A DNA stretch of 64,000 bases from Flaccisagitta enflata. Taxonomy: Eukaryota > Chaetognatha > Sagittoidea > Aphragmophora. The translations under genes were made by a program, and so were the position numbers. The stretch spans positions 29,140,001 through 29,204,000 of the forward strand of contig OZ231128.1 of NCBI GenBank assembly GCA_965153355.1, written 5' to 3'. This document shows positions 21,163-35,298 of the stretch, one piece after another. Each line of letters opens with the position of its first letter. Position 1 is the stretch's first letter. Under the pieces are notes generated by a model. The model was not told where the DNA came from. It saw nothing but the letters and a program-made list of their open reading frames with translations, and ran no database searches.

Positions 21163-22624
21163 CAGAAAGACAGAGGCACAGAAACAGACGGCAGGGATAA
21201 ATCTAGTTGATGCCACTCAAATACCACACCTTGTTAAAAAGTTTTAATGATCCGCATGAAATAGTCTCATTAACTTCAAAGATAGTGTTTAGGCAGTTTC
21301 ATTCATCCTTGAAGAACCTTAACTATTCCTCATTTCAAGTAGAATTCATATCGTTTATTAACTGATCGACTACAAAACGACAATCGCGATGGCAACTCCG
21401 TCGTCATTTGGCGGGAAGCTCGATCTTCAACAACAGCAGCATCCTCCTCCCTCGCCCCTCTCTTTCTTCCTCCGCTTTATCTCTGTCTTGCTCGGCGTCA
21501 ATTGAATCGATTTAGTAACTGCAGTCCGCTGAAATATCATCAACAAAATTTGTTACAAATGAACATAAATGGCGTACTGGCTTTTGACAACGGGGTTCCA
21601 CCGTGAGAGAGAAAACAACGGAGGCGGGGTCACAATATCGTTGCGGACGGGTGGGCAGGGGCGGCCAACCCTCATCCATACCAAACGCCCCACCCAACCC
21701 CCTTTTCAACACAGATACATATACAAAAAACTTCTAAAACTTTGGTTATCCCACTTTTCGACTTATACTGACAGACCAACGAATCAATAGACCAACAAAG
21801 CCTCTCATTGAGTTGCGTGTCCGCAACTAAAAAATCTAATATCGACACACAAACACAGATACAGTTAGCAAATGGTGAGTGAGGGCATCCTAGAATTTTG
21901 ATTCAATGGTTAGGCTTACCGCGCCACTTTGAGACCATCCCTTTTCACGCGGTTCAACGACACCTTCGGATGCATTGAGATTCTTTGTTTGAACGTCTAA
22001 CATGAATTCGGGGTCATAATAAATGTAAAATGACCAGATCATAGTGCGCGCTAACCTCCAAAATGCCTTAACCCTATGCCATAGGCCATGGGCCTGTGGC
22101 CTATGGGAGTCGATTGTTCCATATACTTTTGTCCATTCTGAGACCATAATCTTTTTTTTTTTAAACACAGATAAAAACGCTCCGAAACCGCGAAACATGC
22201 TATTTTGAACATTCCATTGTTTGAATGACTGAATACGGCATCCGAATCAAGAACATATTCAATGATTCTGACCAATCAACCCCTGTCATTTTGAGGGTAA
22301 ATGCGCACTACGATCTTTTCATTATTTCGTATTGAGCCATTCTGACCTCATTTGATTCCTGAGGTTTAAATTTCAAAACAAGTGACGGTAAGCAGTACCA
22401 CTAATATGATAATATCCGACACTGACATGTGAGAACTCATCAACGTCGCTCCCACATGCACAGGATTAAGTAAGAGACGTTATTTGTCGCGTGCTAATTG
22501 ACTGTGAGTGACTCTAAAGGCCACGTCTCATTCAGTCCTTCAATTGAGAAGATTATTAATTGACTGAGCGCACGCGACTGGTGGGAATGTTATTCCCACT
22601 GGGAATAAGTTATTGACCCTTTCC
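20566..22624. other. Intergenic region between gene 1 and the globin gene
   Basis: It holds (AG)n at 21111-21154, a family B element at 21628-21828, and an isolated 38-codon frame at 21389-21505. That frame starts MATPSSFGGKLDLQQQQH in a good ATG context and continues into a hydrophobic FFLRFISVLLG, but no partner exon was found. It could be a first exon or chance. A perfect 9-bp stem CCATAGGCC/GGCCTATGG lies at 22079-22106. No AATAAA signal is clear for either flanking gene. Confidence 0.35.
21628..21828 (-). mobile_element. Family B element
   Basis: On the minus strand it starts AGTTGCGGACACGCAACT, passes GAGGCTTTGTTGGTCTATTG and ends near CCCACCCGTCCGCAACG. The terminal CGGCCTTGTT is missing. 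Confidence 0.55.
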
Positions 22625-26097
<3,473 letters not shown>

Positions 26098-26786
26098 TTA
26101 AAATCTTTGGAATAAGGCGCAACAAATTTACGGCGAAAGAAATATTGCAGAAAAAAAAGTACCCAGAGATTCATTGATCCAAACGACCGCCTAAGAAATG
26201 TAATACATCCATTGATTGGTACTCAGGATTTCTAATTCTTACAGGAAATGGGCGAACTTGAAAACGCCGTGAGCTAATACGAGAATGAGTCGGGGAATCT
26301 GATAGACATGATGACCTCCGCAGTTGAGTTGTGTGTACCCTCTTAAAGGCTTTACGCTATTGACCGACAGACCAACCAAACAATTGTGGAATGCAATCAA
26401 TACATGCGACATACATAATCATGTCAAAACTCGTGCAGTCGTCGGCCTTGCCATTCAGTATGCTTATCACTGCCGATTCACACAGAGCGCCCCCCCCCCC
26501 CCCCCGACGACCTCCGAAGCCACATAAGATCTTTTCTCGTTGCTTTTAAAGTAAATCTTATCATTTTGTTAACGACGACAGAAAATCCTATCAGATCTAC
26601 CAGGTACGAAGTCCAACTCTCAGTAAAGGAGAGCTAATTGAATACAAAATTAGAGACTCTCTTATAGAGGGAGTCACGCAACTCGTTTTGTCTCATCTTA
26701 ATTCCAAAAAGCAAAACATTCACAACCGCACATAGGGTAAGGAATTACTTTATCTCTCACGGTAAAACACACTACAACATACGAGG
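26098..26786. promoter_or_regulatory. Shared 689-bp region between divergent starts of globin and gene 2
   Basis: The globin ATG (minus, 26097) and the gene 2 ATG (plus, 26787) point away from each other, so both promoters must lie here unless 5' UTR introns extend further. A poly-C run at 26490-26504 and a family-B-like scrap (26330-26390) are visible. No convincing TATA box. Confidence 0.4.
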
Positions 26787-27997
26787 ATGTTGACGGAAGG
26801 CGTTCAACCCGCCGTCGCGAACGAAGTAAGTGGAAACTTTGTATTTTATCACCAACATTTCATGTCATGCGTATAACATGGGCTCTTGAATAGGGGCCCC
26901 ATCATAATAAATTCGTCGCTGTCAGTTATCGATTTACATTACAAAATAACAACGGCAACGGGTGAAAACTTGTAGATGGTTCCACTTTCATTCATAACCC
27001 CCACGATTGCTTTCAGGACAGCGGGATCATTGTCAACGACCACGGGGGAGAACCGTCACCAACAACGACCACCACGACCTCAGGCCACGCGACCACAATC
27101 AAGAGAACTTCCTTGAAAACGGAAGGAATCAAAGTTCCGACGGTGACGACAAAAATCAAGATGGACAGGTCCAAGGTATCTCTGAAATTCTCTGATTCCT
27201 GGATCTAATCAACACGCTAAAGTCACGAGCGAAAGACTCGCTCAGATATTGCCTGATTTATTTGTTTTTCATTATTCCAATGAAATATCTGCCGGGAGAA
27301 TAAGGTGCGCGTTAAAAGCTTTGCCATGAAATGTTGAGATGCGCGTGATGCAGATGCATTGTTAAAAATTTGTGGCCGCCCCAAAGCATCCATGCTAACC
27401 GCGTCCATTCGCATCTTTTCAGCAAATTCTAATGTTTAACCTTCTTTGTTGCGCTCGACTTGCCCTTATCCGGACCTAGCCTCTTACATCCTGGCCCTGG
27501 TTCAAATTCCTTTTTTTTACCCGTGTGTGTATCAAAATTTATTCAATAAATGAACTGTACTGGCCCAATTGCTCTTATCCAAGCATCATAGATTCATGGA
27601 ATCTGAGTCCATTTTTGGCAGTGCGCCAAAGCAGGGTTCAATGTATTCTTTTGTTCATGATGAAAGTTACAATCATTGTCCAAATATATCAAATACCTTC
27701 CGCTCGTTAGGGCTGTTACTGCCAAACCCCACTAACTATCTAATAGTGATTCTGCTTCCGACTATTTCTAATACCTCTTCCAGCTGACTGCGCTATGTGA
27801 GAATCTGGAAGGCACATTGATGCAAATGGTGGATGACACCAGAGAAGACGATTTGTTCATCACTCGAATTCAAGAAGAGCTGCAACAATCGGACGAAAAC
27901 TGGGAAGGAAATGTGACAAAGATCGCCGAAGATCTAGTCAAGTCCAAGAAGGAAATGCTGGAGGACGAGTCCAAAAAGCAAATCCAGGATCTCAAAG
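26787..27997 (+). CDS. Gene 2: short paralogue of gene 1, three exons, 3' end not found
   Basis: Exons 26787-26825, 27017-27175 and 27784-27997. Exon 1 reads MLTEGVQPAVANE, matching the PAVAN of gene 1. Exon 2 has PTTTTTSGHATTIKR, matching the Thr-rich exon 6 of gene 1. Exon 3 reads LTALCENLEGTLMQMVDDTR and then [13 protein letters not shown], matching exon 7 of gene 1; it has the identical 214-nt length and the same phase 1 donor. There is no counterpart of the four microexons. No counterpart of the coiled-coil exon 8 or of exons 9-10 was found before 29 kb, and the next candidate exon at 28491 has an immediate stop. So the gene is either truncated or its later exons have diverged beyond recognition. 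Open frames and intact splice sites argue against a decayed pseudogene. Confidence 0.7.
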
Positions 27998-28097
27998 GTG
28001 AGCCGAAATCGATGTTCTTAGCTCCGCCCAGCAACGAATCAACTGTGTGAAGGCTATTAGCTCTTAGATTACAACAGGTGATGCGGAGTCATCTTAT

Positions 28098-28295
28098 CGT
28101 TGCGGACGGGTGGGCAGGGACATCCAACCTTCAGCATCATCCCACACCAAGCCCCCTCCTACACACTCAAAAACCCGCAACTGTAACAACTGCAGCACCA
28201 TGAATATCAAATGCGCGTTTTATCACGTTTTCAACCAGAGGGAGACGGACCGACTGACGGACATAGCCTCTCTTAGATTTGCGTGTCCGCAACTA
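28098..28295 (-). mobile_element. Family B element
   Basis: On the minus strand it starts AGTTGCGGACACGCAAAT and reaches CCCACCCGTCCGCAACG. It resembles 21628-21828 and likewise lacks the CCGGCCTTGTT end. Confidence 0.55.
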
Positions 28296-28976
28296 AAAAG
28301 ATCAAGCTATTCCGCATCTACACTACAGTTGTGCCCCGCTCCAACGGACCCGCTTTCCTATAATGGCTATAACAGAATTCAACCTATGACAGATAAAAGT
28401 TGTTGGTCCCCTGAAATCCGTTAAAGCGGGATTTAACTGTACCTCATTTCGTTAAAAGTTGTTGTTGACCTATTGACAGCGATAAAGTGAAAGAATTTTT
28501 CAGGTTTCATAGCATAAATCTATTTTGAAATCAGAATATGCGAAAACTATGAGTCATGTCCGATTAAAATTCCATCGCGTTTTGCAACTCCCACAACGAT
28601 CGCGCAAGACAACTATCGCAGATGGGGACTTAACTTAAAATCACCCAAGATAAAGAAATTAATAAGATTTTATGCTCGTTAAAACAACGAAGATCAGATA
28701 AAACTAACATTTTGTAGACGTTAAGAAACTAGCACGACATTAAAAACTATATCTTTAATCAATCCAGTACTCAGTAGAAAGTTTTGATTTGTCTATTGAA
28801 AAGTTTGTACTTCGCCTTGTTGGCAATATGCAATGTAAGTCAGGTCATCCGTTTCTACTGACAAAATAATGAAGAAAGAGGGTAGATCCTCTGTAATTTA
28901 TAAGAGCACGAAAAAATACACGATGAAAAAAAATGAAATAAATTCAAATGGTAGCGGAGGACTTCATACGGCAACT

Positions 28977-30632
28977 TTACTCATTGGAAGGTTTGAGGTT
29001 TGAATTTTGAGGTTTGTTGGGGTCGTAAGCGCCACTAAAGAGAAAAAGAACAACTACAGTTAAAAACAATTGACAAGGTTGAAATATCAGGCCGACAGCA
29101 TCACACAATCCATCAAATCCCACCCTAATAAAAAAAAAACACCCTTAACGCCAGTTTTTGGGCAGCGGCCCTGAAGGGGTTGATGACCTATGCTTTCACA
29201 CATATGGGGGATTTACTTTTTGGGCAGCGGCCCCGGAGGGGCCGATGACCTATGATTCCACATAGGGCAATTTTCTCCGGTTTCCGTTTTCCGCCCGTCC
29301 GTCCGTCCCCCCCCTCCCGCAAGCCTCAAATAAGGCCTCTCAGACCCCAAATCAGACTTTACTGACCTCAAATCAGGCCTCTCAAACCCCAAATTAGGCC
29401 TCCCAGACCTTAAATCAGGCCTCTCAGACCCCAAATTAGGCCTCTTAGACCCAAATTAGGCCTCAGACCCCTAATCAGGCTTTTCAGACTCCAAATTAGA
29501 CCCCTCAGACCCAAACCAGGCCTTTCAGACCCCAAATCAAGCTTCTCAGACCCCAAACCATGCCTCTCAGACCCTAAATCAGACCTTTCAGACCCAAAAT
29601 CAGTCCTCTCAGCCCTCCAAACCAGCCCTCTCAAACCGGAGAAAATTGTCCTATGTGGAATCATAGGTCATCGGCCCCTCCGGGGCCGCTGCCCCTCTCA
29701 TAATCTCATTCCCACATACACTAACTTAGGGGCATCGGGTACCGCTGACCATGTAACGCTTTTGCGACTATTCTTCTCCTTTATCCCCCCCCCCAGTCAA
29801 ATCCCAGTCTCGAGGCCCAAATCCCAGCCTCGAGGCCCAAATCCTAGCCTGGAGGCCCAGATTCAAACCTTGAGGCCAAAATCTCAGCCTCGAGATCCAA
29901 ATCCCAGCCATGAGGCCCAAATCTCAGCCCCCAGGCTAGGATTTGGGCCTTGAGGCTGGTATTTGGGCCTCAAGACTGGGATTTTGGCCTCAAGACTGGG
30001 ATTTAGGCCTCAAGACTGGAATTTGGGCCTCAAGACTGGAATTTGGGCCTCAAGACTGGAATTTAAGTGGGGGGACGGAGGAGGAGGAGGAGGAGGAGGA
30101 ATAAATCCCCCTGTGTGTGAGAGCATAGGTCATCGAACCCTTCGGGACCACTGCCCTGCTTCCCCTTCAACTTCAAGCCCAAACCACTTAGGCAGGGCAC
30201 GGGTACCGCTGACCATCTAACGCTTTTGCGACTATTGCCACTAAAGCCACCTACTAAATCCTTCAAATCCCACCCTGACGCCACTCTGTCCTACTCAGAA
30301 CGTCAACACAATCTATCAAATTCCATCCTGATGAAAAATAAAAATAGCTGACGCCACTTAATCCCACACAAGCAACGTAGACCTACATTTCAAATCCAAC
30401 CTTATGCCACATGATACAACTTAAGCAACGAGCTACACTGCTTATAATCATGCGAAACGGCATTTGCGTGTGACACGTACGGGACACCGTCCTTTAACCG
30501 TTTAAGCTCTTACCCAGCCAAATGTGCCCATTCGTTCTTCATTTTTGCAGTCCTATTGGCTTTATCCGGATGCATGAGCTCGTACACCAAAAAGCCACCT
30601 CCGCCAAGAGCAAAGAGCCACGTGAATTTTCT
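28977..30632 (-). CDS. Gene C, 3' part: single-pass membrane protein tail, two exons
   Basis: Exon 30514-30632 (acceptor TTTTGAATCAG, donor GCTGG|GTAAGA, phase 2) joins exon 28977-29034 (acceptor TCTCTTTAG, stop TAA). The product reads RKFTWLFALGGGGFLVYELM, then HPDKANRTAKMKNEWAHLAG and GAYDPNKPQNSNLKPSNE. It has one hydrophobic, Gly-rich helix followed by a basic and polar tail, as in small mitochondrial inner-membrane proteins, but I cannot name a family. The first exon was not found between 30633 and 32368. The exon starts in phase 0, and gene 1' on the same strand ends its exon 8 in phase 0 at 32371, so it might serve as an alternative 3' end for gene 1'. The intron contains two nested family A elements. 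Confidence 0.55.
29160..30236 (+). mobile_element. Family A element (outer), interrupted by a second copy
   Basis: It starts GGGCAGCGGCCCTGAAGGGG after TTTTT. Its core is a 19-20 bp minisatellite around GAGGCCCAAATCCCAGCCT (29795-30060). The inner inverted repeat is near 30115-30165, followed by CGGGTACCGCTGACCA, the hairpin CGC-TTTT-GCG and ACTATT. The 5' region is split at its CTTTT by the copy at 29222-29772. Confidence 0.75.
29222..29772 (+). mobile_element. Family A element (inner, nested)
   Basis: The start GGGCAGCGGCCCCGGAGGGG pairs with CCCCTCCGGGGCCGCTGCCC (29675-29694). The core is a minisatellite near AGGCCTCTCAGACCCCAAAT (29330-29640). The tail is CGGGTACCGCTGACCA, CGC-TTTT-GCG, ACTATT. 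Its flanks rejoin as ATTTACTTTT|CTTCTCCTTT, as in the uninterrupted copy at 60036. Confidence 0.8.
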
Positions 30633-30881
30633 CTGATTCAAAATAGGGAAAATCAGCAAAATGAGATGAGGGCCTAACCACCTACACAGTCGCATGCAAA
30701 GGGACAGGAAACGCAATTTCAAACATTTCAGCGATAGCACCACAGACATAGAGCCACGTGAATTTCCTCTGATACAAAATAGGGAAAATCAGCAAAATGA
30801 GATGAGGGCCTAACCACCTACACAGTCGCATGGAAAGGGACAGGAAACGCAATTTCAAACATTTCAGCGATAGCACCACAG
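30615..30881 (-). repeat. 136-bp tandem duplication over a 3' splice site of gene C
   Basis: 30615-30750 and 30751-30881 are nearly identical. The unit includes the end of the upstream intron, the acceptor and the first 18 nt of the gene C exon, so transcripts meet a decoy acceptor followed by RKFTWLY and soon a different frame. Confidence 0.8.
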
Positions 30882-30955
30882 AAAGATGGACGGACAAAGC
30901 CTTTTGCAGAGTCGGTTGAAAAGATAGCGCAGGTATTCTAGTAATTTTAGTTTTT

Positions 30956-31010
30956 AATCGCGTGCACGCGACTCAACAACCCGCTTTGTCCGTCGGTCCG
31001 TCACACATTC
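30956..31010 (+). mobile_element. Family B 5' end, interrupted by a family A element
   Basis: AATCGCGTGCACGCGACT, CCCGCTTTGTCCGTCGGTCC and CACATTCTTTTT are followed directly by the family A start. The 3' half was not found after 31613. Confidence 0.55.
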
Positions 31011-31015
31011 TTTTT

Positions 31016-31613
31016 GGGCAGCGGCCCCAAAGGGCTGATGTCCTTTAGGACACGGGGGTAAATTTTTTTTTGGGCTGATGTCCTGTAGGACACAGGGGTA
31101 AATTTTTTTTTGGGCAGCGGCCCCAAAGGGCTGATGTCCTGTAGGACACAGGGGTGAATTTCCATACATTTGTACATCTGTCCGTCTATCCGTCTATCCC
31201 CCCCCAAGTTTCTCAAGCCTCAAATTCCCATCGAATAATATGGGAAATTGACAAAATGCAAACTACCCATTGAATAACATAGAAAGTTTACAAAAAAAAC
31301 AAAGAAATGTTTGTTTCCTATTGAATAACATGGGAAATTGCTGAAAATTGAGAATAATGTAAAATCCCCATTGAATAACCTGGCAAATTGACCAGAAATA
31401 GGAAAATAATGCAAAATTCTTATTGAATATCATGGAAAAAATGCTACTAAGGCCTCATATATGCCCTCTCAGGACGTATAGAAATTCTCCCCCGTGTCCT
31501 ACAGGACATTGGCCCTTTGGGGCCGCTGCCCTGCTCTCATTCCACTTCTTCAGTTAATCACTCCAAGCAGGGCATTGGGTACCGCTGACCATGTGCGATC
31601 CTTGGATGACTTG
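31016..31613 (+). mobile_element. Family A element with three stacked 5' heads
   Basis: Starts at 31016, 31071 (partial) and 31111, each after a T run, all with the GATGTCCTGTAGGACAC arm. The core has degenerate units around TATTGAATAACATGGGAAATT (31230-31430). A single tail follows: GGGTACCGCTGACCA, hairpin ATCC-TT-GGAT, GACTTG. Confidence 0.75.
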
Positions 31614-31617
31614 TTAT

Positions 31618-31705
31618 TACTTCTAGTCATTTCTAGTCATTCCGAGTCATTCTGAGTCATTCTGAGTCATTCTGAGTCATTCTGAGTCATTCTGAGTCAT
31701 TCTGG
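31618..31705. repeat. 10-bp tandem repeat GAGTCATTCT
   Basis: About eight near-perfect units, then more degenerate TCATTT units to about 31850. Confidence 0.85.
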
Positions 31706-31845
31706 GTGATTCTTAGTTGTTCTAGATCATATTAGTCATATAGAATCACATTAGTTAATTGAGTCATTTCAGTGATTTGAGTCATTTCAGTCATTTATGT
31801 TGTTTTAAGTTATTTTATTTCAATTTAAGATGTTTTAAGTCATTA

Positions 31846-32180
31846 CCGTATTTTCTCTAATTAGCGCCCCGGGCGCTTTTGAAATTGAAAAAAAATATTG
31901 TCAATCTACCCTCTAATTAACGCCCCCTTTTGATCTGTGGGAACTCTCTAATTATATGTAATTCATAAATAATGCTACTTAGGATATCAGATAAAGATAA
32001 GATAAAATGTATCTTGCTTGTTTTTTATTCAATCCTTGAAAAAAACCTGCTGAAATATGCAAAATCTTTCTACTTTTAAAGATTATTTGCTATTTCACCT
32101 TCTTCCAAATTACTGTTCTGGAGAGCTCAAAGAGGGGGGGGCGTTAATTGGAGGGGGGGCGATAAATGGAGAAAATACGG
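31846..32180. mobile_element. 335-bp MITE with TA target duplication
   Basis: The ends CCGTATTTTCTCTAATTAGC and the inverted GCGATAAATGGAGAAAATAC then GG are flanked by TA (31844-31845, 32181-32182). Short GCGCCCC/GGGGGGGCG blocks lie just inside both ends. No coding capacity. Confidence 0.8.
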
Positions 32181-32370
32181 TAAGTCTTTTTTAGCCGTTT
32201 AGGGTCAATTCAAGTCATCCTAAGTTATTTACGTCCCGCACCCGACTTATGGGTGTTGGCCTTCTCAGAAAGAAGAAGAGAATATGGCATTACGGCAAGC
32301 AATGGTGGTCGAACTGGTCATAACACTGCACCATCCATTCAAATAAATTATACTATCGATAAGTATATAC

Positions 32371-35254
32371 TCTGGTCATGGTGTTCAGCCTCTCTTGGTT
32401 CGTCTTTTCTTTGACTGCTTGGATTTCCTCGAGTTGTTTCTGCACTTTGTCCCTCCAGTCTTGCTCATTCTGCATTTGTTCCTTCAATCTGTTGATTTCT
32501 TTTTGGAGACGTTCAATTTCTTCCACTTTCGTTTGCAGGTCGAATTTTAAAGAGTGATTTTCTCTTTCCGAGTTTTCGACTCTTTGACGCAGTTCCTCGA
32601 TTTCCGCTGTGGAAATTGAATGCACGCAAATGTTGATTAGAAAGACTCAAGTAAAGATAAACAATAATATGGCTAAAGTAAAGATACACAATAGAATGAC
32701 TGCTGGAGTCAGGGAGTGATATTCGGTGTATAAATGTGAACTTGAACTAGTCAATTTTGAGCCATGATTCTGTTCATTGTCTACTAAAAATATTGATACG
32801 TTTTAGCGGAAAAACATGGGTCTTTCCATAGCAGCCGTCCATGCTTGGAATAAGGCTTGCTTTTTTAAGTCAATACTTCTTTAGCATCGTTTGCCTCTGT
32901 AGTATGCTTACACCATTCATCTCACGTCTAGACAGTCTATGGACAAAACGAGGAGAGTAGATTTTGCTGATCACCGGTATGATGCTAAGGACTGAAAGAA
33001 TTAACGGAAGAACAATTACTACTTGTAGTAATCATTCAAAATGTAGGCTTGTAATTACCTCATAGAAAATGACTGAGGACTGAAAGAAACTATTGCAAGA
33101 ACGATTACTACAAATAATGTCGTTTTTGATAGTTTCTTTCAGTCCTAATATTCACAAGGAAATACAAACCCTATATTGAACAATTACTACAGGTAGTAAT
33201 TGTTCTTCCGTTAATTCTTTCAGTCTTTAGTAAATTTCTATGAGGTAATTACAAACCTACATTATAAAATCAACTATGCCTAAGCATCATAATGGTGATC
33301 AGCAAAATCTACTCTCCTCGTTTTGTCCATAGACTGTAGACGGGATCTCTTGAAGCTAAAGACAAAATAATTTGAAAGCTATCTATCGGTTTCTGATGAG
33401 TGATGACTAAAGAATGAAATCGGGTGAGGGAATGAAGACGCTCAATTTGCGCACTTACTCAAAAACCTGTTTTGTCCGGTCTACCACTCTCAAGTACAAC
33501 ACTGAAAGTTAACTGAGACTGATCCTCGATCTTGGCCTAGAAATCCATTAATTAATCAAATGACGCTTTTAAATTAGGGCCAACCTCTTCTGAGTCTTTT
33601 GAGCATCAGGTTACTTATTTTCTAATTCTTTGAGTGTCCTTCTCATGAGTGAGGGCTTAGCTCGCGAGTCAGTCATTTCTTGTTTTTGAACATTGAATAT
33701 TTCGTGTTTTAAAAAAGTTACTGAGGTTGCGAGAAATTTAAGTAAAGAACATGCTCAACGCAGCGCGAAAATTCTAATAGGCCACTTATAAGCCCATATG
33801 ACTTAAGTTATCAGTTAAACTCATGTCAGTTTCCTTTTTTGGGCAGCGGACCGAAAGGGACAAAGTCCTATAAAACACAGGGGACTTTAGTGCGTCCGTC
33901 CCGTCCGTCAAGTCCGTCCGTCCGTTAGGTTCGTTCGTTAGATTCGTTCGATTACCGTTTGTTAAGAATTCGTCCGTCTGTCCCCCCTCTGGCCTCTCAG
34001 TCCTCAAATCTGGCCTCTCTCAGGCCTTTAAATCCCAGCCTCTCCCAGTCTTGAAATCTGGCCTGTCAGGCCAGCAAATCTGGCTATCTCAAGCTTGAAA
34101 TCCAGCCTTTCCAACTCAGCCTCCAGGCCTCATCAGGTCTGCCAGGCTTCAAATCCAGCCTGTTAGGCTTTAATCCTGGCCTGGCAGGCCTCAAATTAGC
34201 CCTCTCAGGCCTCAAATTCAGCCTCTCAGGCCCTAAATCTGGCCTCTCAAGCCTCAAATCCAGCCTCAAATCTGGCCTCTCAGGCCTCAAATCTGGCCTG
34301 TCAGGCCTCAAATTCGGCCTGTCAGGCCTCAAACCTGGCCTCTCATGACTCAAATTAGGCCTCTCAGGCCTTAAATCTGGCCTCTCAAGCCTCAAATCCG
34401 GCCTCAAATCTGGCCTCTCAGGCCTCAAATCTGGCCTGTCAGGCCTCAAATCCGACCTGTCAGGCCTCAAATCCGGCCTCTCAGGCCTCATACCTGGCCT
34501 CTCAGGCCTCAAATCAGCGTTGGGAAAGCCTTCAGACTCTTAAAGGCCTTCAATCAGCTGATTATAGCATCTCATCAACGTTTTCAGGCAGGATGAACGA
34601 AAGTCCCCCTGTGTTCTACAAGACTTCGTCCCCTTTGGGGTCGCTGCCCTGCTTCCCCTCACACAAATTCACAATCATGCAAAGCAGGGCAACGGGTATC
34701 GCTGACCACATATTGCCCTCGGGCGACCTGTTTCTATCTAGGGTAGACTGATTAGGTTAAGCTTCACTAGAGTGCATACCAAGGCCCAAGGGACTGGGCG
34801 AAAATATCCCTTAAAGTGACGCTGCCTCATTGCAAATATACAACTAACTGCAAAATCTCTCATGGGATTGCATGTTGCATGCCTTTAAAGCCGGGGCTCC
34901 ATTGTCTTCAAAACAGCAGGCTCATATGTTTATATCTTGAGTTTTTATCTTGACCATTGCTTTAGTGTTTATGAAATTTATGAAGTCTTTTTGAACAACG
35001 AAACAAGACAGATTCTAACCTTTTAGATTATCGACTTCTTTCTTGGCCTTGTCATCGAGGACGTCTTTTTTCAATTCAAGGAAGTTGCTGCTGATGTCCG
35101 TGACTTTCTTCTCCCATTTGTCGTCGGCTTTGAGAAATTCCTCTTCCAATCTCGTGATAAACAAATCATCCTCTCGCGTCTCATCCACCATCTCACCCAA
35201 CGTCTTCTCCAAACTCATACATAGCGTCTTCATCTGTGGGTTTGTGCGTGCGTG

Positions 35255-35298
<44 letters not shown>

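Noticed and set aside
28491-28514. Possible exon 8 of gene 2 (after TATTGACAG)
   Set aside because: In the required phase it meets a stop codon after three codons.
32240-32330. Minus-strand ATGCCATATTCTCTTCTT frame as first exon of gene C
   Set aside because: Its donor would be phase 1, whereas the gene C exon starts in phase 0.
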